A stretch of 64,000 nucleotides of DNA from Meishania sp964351985 (GTDB lineage Bacteria; Bacteroidota; Bacteroidia; Flavobacteriales; Flavobacteriaceae). Position 1 is the first letter of the stretch; each line of letters opens with the position of its first letter. Below are positions 43,555-52,299 of the stretch, one piece after another. Position numbers and translations under genes: made by a program. The notes beneath the pieces are model-generated. The model searched no databases. It was not told the DNA's origin and saw only the letters and a program-made list of their open reading frames with translations. The DNA is taken from positions 1 to 64,000 of the forward strand of contig CAYGPR010000020.1 of the NCBI GenBank assembly GCA_964351985.1. The letters are read 5' to 3'.

Positions 43555-44019
43555 TCATTTTCGTAGTATGCCCTGAACCTGAAGATTGGAAACGACGTCA
43601 TGCGATCCATTTTCAAGCACATCGAACGGTAATGCAAACTGAATTTGAACCACATATGTCGAAGTATTCGTAATATTCGTTTGGTAACTTCGACGACTTT
43701 TTTTCAGAAGTAGGTCCAATGCCACGCCCGACACGATTCCACCTATGGCCGTAAAAAGAACATCGCCATTGTCCCAAACTCCATAATCGGATTGGTCGTA
43801 AACCTCTTTGGCCAAACCTGCGACAAGGCTACTGCCAACGGCGCCGACCCACGTCCATGTTCTATCTCCTTTGAAAATTTTATGGGCGGCATAGCCTCCA
43901 ACACCTCCAATAACAGCTCCCGCGGCCAAATGCTTCGCCTTATCAGGACCCCATTCAATCTGTGCGCGGGCAGTTCCCAAAAGACAACATAGCACAAAAA
44001 ATAAGATATACCTTTTCAT
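43555..44019 (-). CDS. Exported YfiM/DUF2279-like protein
   Basis: This 154-residue protein has a signal peptide ending at about residue 20 (GTARAQ) and then WGPDKAKHLAAGAVIGGVGGYA, quoted as landmark residues 23-44. The DKAKH, GxxxG and LAKEVYDQSDYG elements are those of the small YfiM/DUF2279 lipoprotein-like family of unknown function. I use the ATG at 44019; an in-frame ATG 15 bases upstream is possible. It lies 21 bases from the convergent DUF58 stop and is transcribed alone. Confidence 0.7.
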   Translation of the reverse strand: MKRYILFFVLCCLLGTARAQIEWGPDKAKHLAAGAVIGGVGGYAAHKIFKGDRTWTWVGAVGSSLVAGLAKEVYDQSDYGVWDNGDVLFTAIGGIVSGVALDLLLKKSRRSYQTNITNTSTYVVQIQFALPFDVLENGSHDVVSNLQVQGILRK

Positions 44020-44210
44020 TGTATCAACTGCCAATTAAATACGGATCGATATAAAAACCGACTCGGACCCATATCGAATATAAACATACCAGATGTTTCT
44101 AAGCACAAATTCACCCAATTATCGACAAAAGGTATGCGATACTTTTCACAAAGGGAAGATTTGCTATCTTTCCCAAGAAATCTCTTTATACACTGATCGA
44201 CCAACTAATT

Positions 44211-45902
44211 ATGACCACATTCAAAAATATATTACTCCTTATAGCAATTCTATTTTCAACCGCGTGGGTCGGGGTGAATGCCCAAACCTATGCCAAAAAT
44301 GGAATGGTCGTGTCTTCCGATAAAACTTCGTCAGAGGTCGGGGTTTCCATTTTGAAAAAAGGAGGCAATGCGGTCGATGCGGCCATTGCAACGGCATTTT
44401 CTTTTGCGGTAACCCATCCAGCGGCTGGAAATATCGGAGGTGGAGGATTCATAGTATTCATGAACGCCGACAGCAAAGTAACGACCATCGATTTTCGTGA
44501 GAAAGCCCCTTTGGCGGCAGGCCCTGATATGTATCTCGATGAAAACGGAACCCTGATCGACAATATCCATCACATGACGGCTAAGGCCATTGGAGTTCCG
44601 GGGACTGTTGCGGGACTCTATCTTGCACATCAGAAGTATGGTCAACTTCCTTGGGCAGAATTGGTACAACCAGCAATCGACCAAGCCCAAAATGGATATG
44701 TCTTTAATTGGTCGTTGTACGGGGCGGCCGAATATTTCTCTTCTGAGGAAAATGAAAATGAGTTCATGAAAAACTACTTCAAAACCGAAATAGGAAAAAT
44801 TCCCGAACCTGGCGAACTTTGGATCCAGCCCGAATTGGCCCAAACCTTGACCTTGATCCGAGATAAAGGCCACGACGGATTTTACAAGGGGGAGACCGCC
44901 AAAAAGATTGCTGCCTGGATGAAGCAAAATGGTGGCGTCATTACAAAAAAAGACCTGAAAAAATATGAAGCTATTGAGCGTAATCCAATAAAAGGAAGCT
45001 ATAAAGGGTATGATATCTATTCCATGCCCCCACCAAGTTCGGGCGGAGTAGCACTGATCGAAATGATGAACCTTATGGAATTGGCCGACTTCAAAACCAT
45101 GGAGTTCAATTCCGCGGCACATTTGCATTTGGTGGCCGAGGCCATGCGAAGGGCCTTTGCCGACCGGGCCGAACATTTGGGGGATCCTGATTTCAATCCC
45201 GATATACCCGTTGACAAATTGACCTCTAAAGATTTTGCCAAAAAACGTTTTGACGAAATCGACATGAATCGGGCTTCGGTAAGTGATTCTACAAAATTCG
45301 GACAGTTGTACGACGGGGAAAGCACGACCCATTTGTCTACCATGGACAAAGATGGAAATGCCGTATCCCTAACTTATACCTTGGAATATAGCTATGGCTC
45401 TCAAATGGGTTCCTCAGAGCTCGGGTTTATTTTCAATAATGAAATGGGCGATTTTAATCCCCAACCGGGCGTGACCAAAAACAACGGACAAATAGGTACC
45501 GACCCCAATTTGGTAGCCCCTGAAAAAAGAATGCTCTCCAGCATGACCCCGACCATTATCGGAAAGAACGGAAAACCTTATCTGGTCATCGGGAGTCCCG
45601 GCGGAAGAACCATTATCAATACCGTTTTCCAAACCGTGTTCAACGTACTCGAATTCGATATGCGCATTGACAAGGCCATTGAAGCCCTGAAGATTCACCA
45701 TCAATGGTTGCCCGATCAGATAATATATGAGAAAAACCTTTTGTCTCCAGATACTAGAAAGATTCTTGAAGGTATGGGGCACACCCTGAGAGAACGAACC
45801 AACATGGGCGCCCTTATGGGAATTACCTATGATTTCGAGAAAAAAGTATTTACAGGTGCCTCCGATTCTTCGCAACCAGATAGTGCCGCGGCAGGATATT
45901 AG
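44211..45902 (+). CDS. ggt: Gamma-glutamyltransferase
   Basis: This 563-residue N-terminal-nucleophile enzyme hydrolyses or transfers the gamma-glutamyl group of glutathione and similar compounds in the periplasm. A signal peptide (about 1-24) is followed by the large-subunit region (VVSSDKTSSEVGVSILKKGGNAVDAAIATAF as landmark 33-63; the conserved GGNAVDAAIA matters most). The autoprocessing threonine is Thr372 in ESTTHLSTMD, and SPGGRTIINTV is the conserved Gly-Gly region. Length and motifs are standard. It opens a run of exported hydrolases on the plus strand. Confidence 0.95.
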   Translation: MTTFKNILLLIAILFSTAWVGVNAQTYAKNGMVVSSDKTSSEVGVSILKKGGNAVDAAIATAFSFAVTHPAAGNIGGGGFIVFMNADSKVTTIDFREKAPLAAGPDMYLDENGTLIDNIHHMTAKAIGVPGTVAGLYLAHQKYGQLPWAELVQPAIDQAQNGYVFNWSLYGAAEYFSSEENENEFMKNYFKTEIGKIPEPGELWIQPELAQTLTLIRDKGHDGFYKGETAKKIAAWMKQNGGVITKKDLKKYEAIERNPIKGSYKGYDIYSMPPPSSGGVALIEMMNLMELADFKTMEFNSAAHLHLVAEAMRRAFADRAEHLGDPDFNPDIPVDKLTSKDFAKKRFDEIDMNRASVSDSTKFGQLYDGESTTHLSTMDKDGNAVSLTYTLEYSYGSQMGSSELGFIFNNEMGDFNPQPGVTKNNGQIGTDPNLVAPEKRMLSSMTPTIIGKNGKPYLVIGSPGGRTIINTVFQTVFNVLEFDMRIDKAIEALKIHHQWLPDQIIYEKNLLSPDTRKILEGMGHTLRERTNMGALMGITYDFEKKVFTGASDSSQPDSAAAGY

Positions 45903-46036
45903 TTGGTCGCCAACATAAATAATCCAAAAACAAAATTGGCCTAAGGGCACTCTCGTTCTTAAAATAAAATCCTAAATTGTACACTTACTTTTTATGACAC
46001 TTTTAAAACGGAATGAAACACTATAAAACCAAAATC

Positions 46037-47059
46037 ATGAAAAAAATTTTATTTACGGTCGCAATTGTATTCTTTGGTGCGGTTACGGCGTCGGCAAATC
46101 AAAAAATCACATTATCTGCAGCGGAAAATTCTTTCTTGGGAACATGGACCATGGATATCAAAGGGGATGAAAAAGGTGTAGGCTGGCTACATGTTCATGA
46201 AGACAAAGGATACTTAGATGCCGAAATGTTATGGATCGGCGGAAGCGTTCTACCCGTAGGTCATGTATATATGGTCGATGACAATACGATGGTGGTAACC
46301 CGTACATATGAGTACAAGAGAAGTGGCGAACGCACCCACACTATGACACACGTCGTACGTATTGAAAAAGATGGCGAAGACGGTATCAAAGGTGTCATGA
46401 CCGGACCTGCATGGGGCGGCTCTGGGGAGACCACACAAACGTTTACCGGAAAAAGAATGCCCCTAATACCGGCAAAACCAGATTTGAGCCAAGTAAAATA
46501 TGGCAAGCCCATTGAACTATTTAATGGAAAGAACTTGGACGGATGGCGTATCATCGACCCCAACCATAAAAATGGATTCAAGGTAGTTGATGGAGAATTG
46601 GTAAATGATCCCGTTCAACCAAAAGAGGGCGAGCACCATCATTATGGTAATCTTCGAACGGAGCAAGAATTCGAGGATTTCAATTTGAAACTGGAAGTAA
46701 ACGTGCCCGAAGGAAACAATAGCGGTGTATATCTTCGCGGGCTATATGAAATTCAGGTGGTCGATTCGTACGGAAAGGAATTAGATTCGCATAATATGGG
46801 TGGCCTATACAGCAGGGTTACCCCTACCGAAGCGGCCGAAAAACCCGCCGGCGAATGGCAGACCTTCGATATTACGCTCGTAGACCGACACGTAACCGTC
46901 ATCTTTAATGGGAAAAAAATAATTGACAACCAACCGGCATTGGGCCCAACTGGTGGAGCAATCAGTTCTGACGTAACCGCCCCAGGGCCGATTTATCTTC
47001 AAGGCGACCATGGTAACGTATCGTACCGTAACATCGTTTTGACTCCGGTACAAGAATAG
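46037..47059 (+). CDS. Exported DUF1080 (3-keto-disaccharide hydrolase-like) protein
   Basis: This 340-residue protein has a signal peptide (about 1-22), an N-terminal all-beta domain (about 28-150; FLGTWTMDIKGDEKGVG, TQTFTGKR) with no clear family, and a DUF1080 jelly roll (about 160-338). The DUF1080 landmarks are LFNGKNLDGWRI, YGNLRTEQEFEDFNLKLE, NSGVYLRGLYEIQV and AGEWQTFDITL. DUF1080 members are concanavalin-like carbohydrate-active proteins, some of which hydrolyse 3-keto-disaccharides. The start is taken at 46037 since the upstream ATG at 46013 adds a polar tail before the signal. A strong terminator follows. Confidence 0.85.
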   Translation: MKKILFTVAIVFFGAVTASANQKITLSAAENSFLGTWTMDIKGDEKGVGWLHVHEDKGYLDAEMLWIGGSVLPVGHVYMVDDNTMVVTRTYEYKRSGERTHTMTHVVRIEKDGEDGIKGVMTGPAWGGSGETTQTFTGKRMPLIPAKPDLSQVKYGKPIELFNGKNLDGWRIIDPNHKNGFKVVDGELVNDPVQPKEGEHHHYGNLRTEQEFEDFNLKLEVNVPEGNNSGVYLRGLYEIQVVDSYGKELDSHNMGGLYSRVTPTEAAEKPAGEWQTFDITLVDRHVTVIFNGKKIIDNQPALGPTGGAISSDVTAPGPIYLQGDHGNVSYRNIVLTPVQE

Positions 47060-47077
47060 TCTTAGCGATAACTTTTT

Positions 47078-47112
47078 AAACAAAAACCCTAGAAAACTAG
47101 GGTTTTTGTTTA
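47078..47112 (+). terminator. Intrinsic terminator
   Basis: AAACAAAAACCCTAG, loop AAAA, CTAGGGTTTTTGTTT gives a perfect 15-pair stem with T-rich end, 18 bases after the DUF1080 stop. Confidence 0.9.
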
Positions 47113-47216
47113 TTTATATGTCAACACTAGGGCTCTCTAGACGAATTAGCTTTTTTTTATGAAACGACCTCAAAGTAATCGTTTAAATTCGAAACCTGTA
47201 TAATCCAAAACTAACC

Positions 47217-48089
47217 ATGAACTATATAAAATGTTTTATTTCTGTTTTGTTTTTGGTACCACTACTAGGTTTTTCACAAGACGAAATAGTTGAAACATCA
47301 AAAGTCGAATCGAGAAAAAATAGACCGACCTATCGGGGCATTTCACTTGGCGGACTTGGCATCGGTAGTTTTAGGGATTTTGCCACCTCACCCCTTATTT
47401 ATTCGGGAATCGCTATTTCTTCATCCCGCTTTAAAATCAGTATGGATAAAGAAAGGGAAACCGAAAGAGGTAGTGCGCTCTCGATTGGTTTTTTCGGTAA
47501 TAATTTCAATGGCCACTTCAGCCAAAGTATCGTAATTTCTCCATCATTCTACTATTCCGAGCTGTATGGGTTGAAGAAAATAAGTTCAGAGAAATTCAAC
47601 GTAAAGGCAGGTGGCATGATCAATTTGACCGGAAACGTTAGGATCAATCCTGACCTGAATAACAATGCTATTGGTTATGAACTGATTCCCACACTTTTCG
47701 GAAGTGCTAAGGGCACACTTGATGTAAGCCGAAACGTAGATAAGGATAAAAAGTTCCTGTTCTTCCGGTACCGAGCACTAAAAAGAAAAAAAAAGCTGGC
47801 GTTACGGCTTAATGTTGGTCTGATTAATTCCTCTTATCGAAATGGCTACGTTTATTCGGGACAATCATTTTTGCTCAACGACTCCAAACTCTTTGACGGA
47901 TATCAATTCAAGGTGTTTTCCGGATTCCGAATGAGTAGCTCTTTGGATTATACCCTGTATTCAAGAAAAAATAAAAATGCGGTCCAGTTTTCTTATGTAT
48001 GGGATGCATATAAGACCGGGGGCGATCTCGATACCTTCGAAATGGCACAACATGCGCTGCGATTCACGCTATTATTTAATACCAAATAA
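47217..48089 (+). CDS. Exported beta-barrel-like protein of unknown function
   Basis: This 290-residue protein has a signal peptide (about 1-20, LLGFSQ). Alternating amphipathic strands run through the mature part (RGISLGGLGIGSFRDF, LALRLNVGLINSSY, HALRFTLLFNTK at the very end), the ending typical of an outer-membrane barrel with a terminal aromatic or hydrophobic strand. A KKKK stretch (about residues 190-200) interrupts it. No family is recognised. The S41 peptidase gene starts one base after the stop, so the two are co-transcribed and may work together. Confidence 0.65.
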   Translation: MNYIKCFISVLFLVPLLGFSQDEIVETSKVESRKNRPTYRGISLGGLGIGSFRDFATSPLIYSGIAISSSRFKISMDKERETERGSALSIGFFGNNFNGHFSQSIVISPSFYYSELYGLKKISSEKFNVKAGGMINLTGNVRINPDLNNNAIGYELIPTLFGSAKGTLDVSRNVDKDKKFLFFRYRALKRKKKLALRLNVGLINSSYRNGYVYSGQSFLLNDSKLFDGYQFKVFSGFRMSSSLDYTLYSRKNKNAVQFSYVWDAYKTGGDLDTFEMAQHALRFTLLFNTK

Positions 48090-48090
48090 T

Positions 48091-49095
48091 ATGATGATGA
48101 AAAAATATATCATACTGGCAGTTTTACCGATCCTTTTTTCATGCGAAAAAGTGCTGTTTGAAGAAGACTTGGCCACTACGGATCCTAAGGCAAATTTTGA
48201 ATATCTCTGGAACGAATGCAACGAAAAATATTCGTATTTCGAGGTAAAGCAAATCGATTGGGACGCCATAAAAGCCGAATACGAAGCAAAACTATTCAAA
48301 GGTATGACCCAAGATTCGCTGTTCAATGTTTTGGGAGACATGTTGACCGAACTGCGAGACGACCATGTGAACCTTATATCCAACTTCAATGTTTCTTTTT
48401 TCGGTGTGGAATATCTAGGTCAAGATAATTTCTATGGACGCCTTATCGAAGACAATTATCTAAATCGAGACTATTATATTTCCGGACCTTTTGGACATGA
48501 TTTCATCGCCAACGACGAAATCGGCTACGTTAGGTTTGCATCCTTTCCCGGTACCGTGGACGATACCAACCTCGATTTTGTTTTAGAAAGATATAAGGAT
48601 ACAAGAGGCCTGATCTTAGATTTAAGGGAAAACGGTGGAGGTGCCGTATCGGATATCTTTAAAATACTCAGTCGCTTTGTAGAGGAAAAGACATTAACAA
48701 ATTATTCGCGCATTAAAAACGGTCCGGGACGCAATGACTTTTCGGAGCCCGAACCTGTGTATGTTTCCCCCCACAATGGAATCAGATACACCAACAAGGT
48801 TATCATGTTGGTCGATAGAGGCACCTACAGTGCGGGTTCTTTTACCGCATTGGCCACCAAAGCCCTGCCCAATATCATTTTAATGGGTGACACCACGGGT
48901 GGCGGACTTGGCCTTCCCAATGGTGGGCAATTACCCAACGGATGGACCTATCGCTTTTCGATAACCCAAGCGTTGACCTTGGATAAAAACGCTGAATTTG
49001 AAAATGGAGTACCTCCCGATATTCGTGTACTTTTCGATTGGAACGATCTGAATAAGGACGAGGTTTTGGAACGGGCGATTTTGGAGTTGCAATAG
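48091..49095 (+). CDS. S41-family peptidase, lipoprotein
   Basis: This 334-residue protein has a lipobox (LPILFSC) and three tandem ATG codons (48091, 48094, 48097) as possible starts. The N-terminal helical part (DPKANFEYLWNECNEKYSYFE) is typical of Bacteroidota tricorn/S41 peptidases. The protease domain carries GLILDLRENGGGAVSDI, the catalytic serine in GTYSAGSFTA (about residue 250) and GDTTGGGLGLPNGG. In place of the lysine used by CTP-type members there is a glycine-rich loop, as in the S41B/tricorn-type group. It is an envelope peptidase, possibly for the preceding barrel protein. Confidence 0.85.
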   Translation: MMMKKYIILAVLPILFSCEKVLFEEDLATTDPKANFEYLWNECNEKYSYFEVKQIDWDAIKAEYEAKLFKGMTQDSLFNVLGDMLTELRDDHVNLISNFNVSFFGVEYLGQDNFYGRLIEDNYLNRDYYISGPFGHDFIANDEIGYVRFASFPGTVDDTNLDFVLERYKDTRGLILDLRENGGGAVSDIFKILSRFVEEKTLTNYSRIKNGPGRNDFSEPEPVYVSPHNGIRYTNKVIMLVDRGTYSAGSFTALATKALPNIILMGDTTGGGLGLPNGGQLPNGWTYRFSITQALTLDKNAEFENGVPPDIRVLFDWNDLNKDEVLERAILELQ

Positions 49096-49123
49096 CTGCC
49101 AAAATCAAAGTCATTCGTTTTTA

Positions 49124-49131
49124 TATCTTTA
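49124..49131 (+). promoter_or_regulatory. -7-like element ahead of the DUF819 gene
   Basis: TATCTTTA (one mismatch to TAnnTTTG) lies four bases ahead of the ATG at 49136. If used, the transcript would begin at or inside the annotated start, favouring the second ATG at 49157. Confidence 0.35.
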
Positions 49132-49135
49132 GGGC

Positions 49136-50272
49136 ATGCCATTTGTTGAAAATCCCATGTATGTGCTCGCAGTGCTATGCCTAATGGTTGTGATCTCGGT
49201 GTATGCTGGGAAGACAAAATGGGGAAGCAAGATAGGGGCCGCCTTATTAATCATCGTATTCTCGGCCGTATTGGCTAATTTAAAGCTGATTCCGACCGCT
49301 TCGAATGCGATTCCTTTATACGATGGAATATTTACCTATTTGGCGCCGATTTCGATATTCTATTTATTACTGGGAGTCAATCTAAAGTCCATAAAAAAGG
49401 CTGGTGCACCTATGATCATTCTTTTTCTAATCGGCTCCTTGGCAACGGTTTTAGGGATATTTACCGCTTGGTACGTGGTGGCACCGCAAAACGTCATTGG
49501 CGAAGATGCCCATATTATTGCGGGTATGTTGACTGGCACTTATACCGGAGGCACTATCAATTTCAATGCGGTCGCCCTAGAATATGATTTTCAAGAACGT
49601 GGAATTCTATATGCAGGCACCGTGGCCGTTGACAATGTCGTAACAACAATTTGGATCATTATGACTTTGGCCTTCCCAGTTGTATTACGAAAATTCTGGA
49701 AAGACAAAATGGTAAAACAATCCTTTCAAAATACACATGAATTGGAGAAAGACAATATCGATATGCATTCATTGATGTGGCTAGCGTTTTTAGGATTGCT
49801 TGCGTTTGTGATTTCCGAATTGATAAAAACCATATTGCCCGGAATTCCCTTTATGATTACCCTAACTACAATCGGAATTCTTATGGCGCAGAGCAAATTA
49901 GTATCAGAATTGAAAGGAAGCCATACTTTGGGCCTATATCTTGTTTTTATATTTCTGGCCGTCATTGGCGCGTATTGCGAAATCGATGCTGTGGTCGCTC
50001 TAAAAGAAGTTGGCACTACCCTATTGCTGTTTACCCTTCTGGCGGTTTTTCTGCACGGACTCTTCATTATCTTGTTAGGCGGAATCTTTTACCGTGATTG
50101 GGATATGGTCTCCATCGCCAGTCAGGCCAACGTCGGTGGCGGCCCCACGGCCATTGCAATGGCAGAGTCCTTTGGAAGAAAAGAATTGGTATTGCCCGCT
50201 ATTTTGATTGGCACCTTGGGAAATGCCCTGGGGACCTACCTGGGGTTTTTGGTAGTCGGTCTATTAGCATAA
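49136..50272 (+). CDS. DUF819-family membrane protein
   Basis: This 378-residue polytopic inner-membrane protein has about ten spans. The family landmarks are YLAPISIFYLLLGVNLKSIKKAG, GMLTGTYTGGTINFNAVAL and the near-C-terminal SQANVGGGPTAIAMAESFGRK. DUF819 (YjcL-like) proteins resemble bile-acid/sodium-dependent carriers (BASS fold) and are of unknown substrate. The Gly-rich SQANVGGGPTA loop is probably the crossing helix region. The start may be at 49136 or, given the position of the promoter-like element, at the internal ATG at 49157. It is transcribed alone. Confidence 0.85.
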   Translation: MPFVENPMYVLAVLCLMVVISVYAGKTKWGSKIGAALLIIVFSAVLANLKLIPTASNAIPLYDGIFTYLAPISIFYLLLGVNLKSIKKAGAPMIILFLIGSLATVLGIFTAWYVVAPQNVIGEDAHIIAGMLTGTYTGGTINFNAVALEYDFQERGILYAGTVAVDNVVTTIWIIMTLAFPVVLRKFWKDKMVKQSFQNTHELEKDNIDMHSLMWLAFLGLLAFVISELIKTILPGIPFMITLTTIGILMAQSKLVSELKGSHTLGLYLVFIFLAVIGAYCEIDAVVALKEVGTTLLLFTLLAVFLHGLFIILLGGIFYRDWDMVSIASQANVGGGPTAIAMAESFGRKELVLPAILIGTLGNALGTYLGFLVVGLLA

Positions 50273-50328
50273 CTACTACCAAAATTCGATTTGTAATGTT
50301 AATTTTGAATAGTTAAATAAATTAAAAA

Positions 50329-50625
50329 ATGTCAAACCAACAACTGACAATCACAGCAGAAATCATCGCCAAACCCAAAAATAGGGATTTGGTAAAACAA
50401 TCACTTTTAAAGCTAATACCTCCTACCTTGATGGAAGAAGGTTGCCTTAATTACGATTTACATCAAGACATCGAGAATCCAAATCGATTTTTCTTTTATG
50501 AAAATTGGGAAACTAAAGAACATTGGTTAAGGCATAACGATAGCGCCCATATCGCGGCACATAAGAAAGCGACCGAAGGCGCGGTGGCCGAAGTCGTGAT
50601 CCATCAACTCAGTCCTTTAAACTGA
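50329..50625 (+). CDS. Antibiotic-biosynthesis-monooxygenase-fold protein (YgiN-like)
   Basis: This 98-residue protein of the ABM dimeric alpha-beta barrel fold has ITAEIIAKPKNRDLVKQSLLKLI at the start, CLNYDLHQDIENPNRFFFYENWETKEHW in the middle and a short end strand. These are the usual features of putative quinol monooxygenases. It is cytoplasmic and probably acts on a quinol or other small electron-rich molecule without a cofactor. It is 56 bases from the previous gene and 123 bases from the next. No specific substrate can be assigned. Confidence 0.85.
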   Translation: MSNQQLTITAEIIAKPKNRDLVKQSLLKLIPPTLMEEGCLNYDLHQDIENPNRFFFYENWETKEHWLRHNDSAHIAAHKKATEGAVAEVVIHQLSPLN

Positions 50626-50710
50626 ACAGTAAGAGAACAATTTTTGAGTTTGAACTTGATACTTCAGTATGAACTTTTACACCCCTGACATCATCTGACA
50701 TTCATGCCGA

Positions 50711-50718
50711 TATCTTTG
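50711..50718 (+). promoter_or_regulatory. -7 element for the VOC gene
   Basis: TATCTTTG matches TAnnTTTG exactly, 30 bases ahead of the ATG at 50749. The -33 TTG is not evident. Confidence 0.5.
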
Positions 50719-50748
50719 TGGTATGTTTAACCTTTAAAACCATAAAAT

Positions 50749-51120
50749 ATGTCAAATGCAATCAGCTGGTTTGAAATTCCGGCAACAAACTACGAAAGGG
50801 CAAAAGGCTTTTACAACACTGTTTTGGCTACCGAAATCAAAGATTCACCGATGCCAGAAGGAAAATACGGCATGTTCCCCTACGATGAAGATAACAACGG
50901 TATCGGCGGGGGCCTTGTCGAAATGGAAGGGTATAGTCCATCATCTGAAGGAGTTACAGTTTATTTGAACGGGGGTAACGATTTAAGTGAACCCTTGGGG
51001 CGTGTCGAAACGGCCGGTGGCAAAGTAGTCATGCCCAAAACCGATATCGGTGAAAATGGATTTATGGCACAATTCATAGACACCGAAGGCAATAAAATCG
51101 CGCTCCATTCCTGGAATTAA
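50749..51120 (+). CDS. VOC-family (glyoxalase/dioxygenase fold) protein
   Basis: This 123-residue protein of the vicinal-oxygen-chelate superfamily has the first module ISWFEIPATNYERAKGFYNTVL, the second YLNGGNDLSEPLGRVETAGG and GENGFMAQFIDTEGNKIALHS. Glyoxalase-type metal ligands are only partly visible, so it may be a non-enzymatic or unassigned member. It is close to the 27-kDa antigen Cfp30B/YdeN-like cluster of VOC proteins. It has its own promoter and terminator. A WYL regulator gene follows at 56 bases and may control it. Confidence 0.85.
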   Translation: MSNAISWFEIPATNYERAKGFYNTVLATEIKDSPMPEGKYGMFPYDEDNNGIGGGLVEMEGYSPSSEGVTVYLNGGNDLSEPLGRVETAGGKVVMPKTDIGENGFMAQFIDTEGNKIALHSWN

Positions 51121-51137
51121 TTAGTAATTTATAAAAG

Positions 51138-51175
51138 AAGGTAGTGGATTCTCAGAGGTTCACTACCTTTATTTT
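51138..51175 (+). terminator. Intrinsic terminator behind the VOC gene
   Basis: AAGGTAGTG and CACTACCTT pair around a 14-base loop and are followed by TATTTTTA. It lies 17 bases after the VOC stop. An in-frame ATG of the next gene (51144) is inside its stem region and is therefore an unlikely start. Confidence 0.75.
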
Positions 51176-51176
51176 T

Positions 51177-51884
51177 ATGTCCCAGCTACCTAGGCTCATA
51201 TCGATTCTGACCCTGTTAAAATCCCGAAGGATTTTAACAGCCACCGAACTGTCCGATAGGTACGACGTGAGTATTCGCACCATTTATCGCGACATTCAGA
51301 AGCTAATCGAATCCGGAGTACCGGTTATTACCATTGAAGGTAGAGGCTACTCTTTAATGGATGGTTATACAGTCGCTCCTGTTCAATTTACCGAAAAACA
51401 GGCTAATGCTTTGATTACTGCCCAACACTTGGTGGGGCAATCGAATGATTCTTCTTTTGTAAAAGATTTTGAGGAAGCCCTGACCAAAATTAAATCCGTC
51501 TTCAAGTCCTCCGTACTGGAAAAAAGTGAACTGCTCGATAATAAAATCCACATTTTCGATACAAGGCAAGAAAGCATTTCGAGCAACGCACTCTCCGAAA
51601 TTCAATTGGCCATCACCCATTTTAATTATGTGGAAATCAATTACCGAAAGGCCGATGACCCGAATATTTCCTTCCGTAAAATCGAACCCTATTTTATCTT
51701 CTCGACCGAGAGCAAATGGATTTTGATTTCTTGGTGCCATCTTCGAAAAGACTACCGGGCTTTTCGCATAGATCGCATTCAACACTTTAAGATTCTTCCC
51801 GACCAATTTGAAGATCGAAAGTTCTCCATTCAAGATTATGTTGATGGTGAGCGGGAAAAGGAACGTCGGGCCAAGTTTCAGTGA
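51177..51884 (+). CDS. DeoR/YafY-type transcriptional regulator with WYL domain
   Basis: This 235-residue regulator has an N-terminal winged helix-turn-helix (about residues 3-60; RLISILTLLKSRRILTATELS, VSIRTIYRDIQKLIESGV). A WYL domain (about 140-220; VEINYRKADD, FIFSTESKWILISWCHLRKDYRAFRIDRI) follows. WYL proteins respond to small ligands or nucleic acids through the Trp-Tyr-Leu pocket, here the FIFSTESKWILISW segment. I choose the ATG at 51177 since the ATG at 51144 sits in the preceding terminator. It probably regulates the VOC gene or itself; operators were not identified. Confidence 0.85.
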   Translation: MSQLPRLISILTLLKSRRILTATELSDRYDVSIRTIYRDIQKLIESGVPVITIEGRGYSLMDGYTVAPVQFTEKQANALITAQHLVGQSNDSSFVKDFEEALTKIKSVFKSSVLEKSELLDNKIHIFDTRQESISSNALSEIQLAITHFNYVEINYRKADDPNISFRKIEPYFIFSTESKWILISWCHLRKDYRAFRIDRIQHFKILPDQFEDRKFSIQDYVDGEREKERRAKFQ

Positions 51885-52299
51885 TTTTATAAACGAATTT
51901 TATAATCGCTAAAAAGATACGTTTGTGAAGCTTATGTTATGGGTTTACATCGGGCAAGATAGATAATTCATCTTATACGAGTTATAGCTAAACCTTTGAT
52001 AAACAGATTGGTGCATTCGGACAAAAAAAGCCGCCATTCGTCCTGCAAAATTAATATTTTGCGTTTTACGCTTTATCTTTAGTACACTTTCAGAAGTATC
52101 AATAATTCAATTCCTCCTATTTCTGAAATTGCCACTTGCATCCCACTAAATCTGGCATTTACCAGCGCAACGTAAACTTCCCCCTCATATCTAAATTACC
52201 AGTGAATACCTGAGGTTGGCACTATACCCGTATTATTTCGAAGTAGTTGCAAATCCAGATTTCCTTGTCTTATTGTGTAACCAATTAATACTAAGTACT
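51885..52299. other. Intergenic region of 415 bp with a weak promoter-like box
   Basis: The stretch separates the WYL regulator from the propeller lipoprotein. A TATCTTTA box at 52074-52081 resembles a -7 element but is far (about 220 bases) from the next start and lacks a well-spaced TTG. No coding or RNA gene was found. Confidence 0.5.

Noticed and set aside
44331..45332. 333-codon minus-strand frame inside the ggt gene
   Set aside because: Mirror-image frame of a gene with complete catalytic motifs; no signal peptide or domain, so treated as a shadow.
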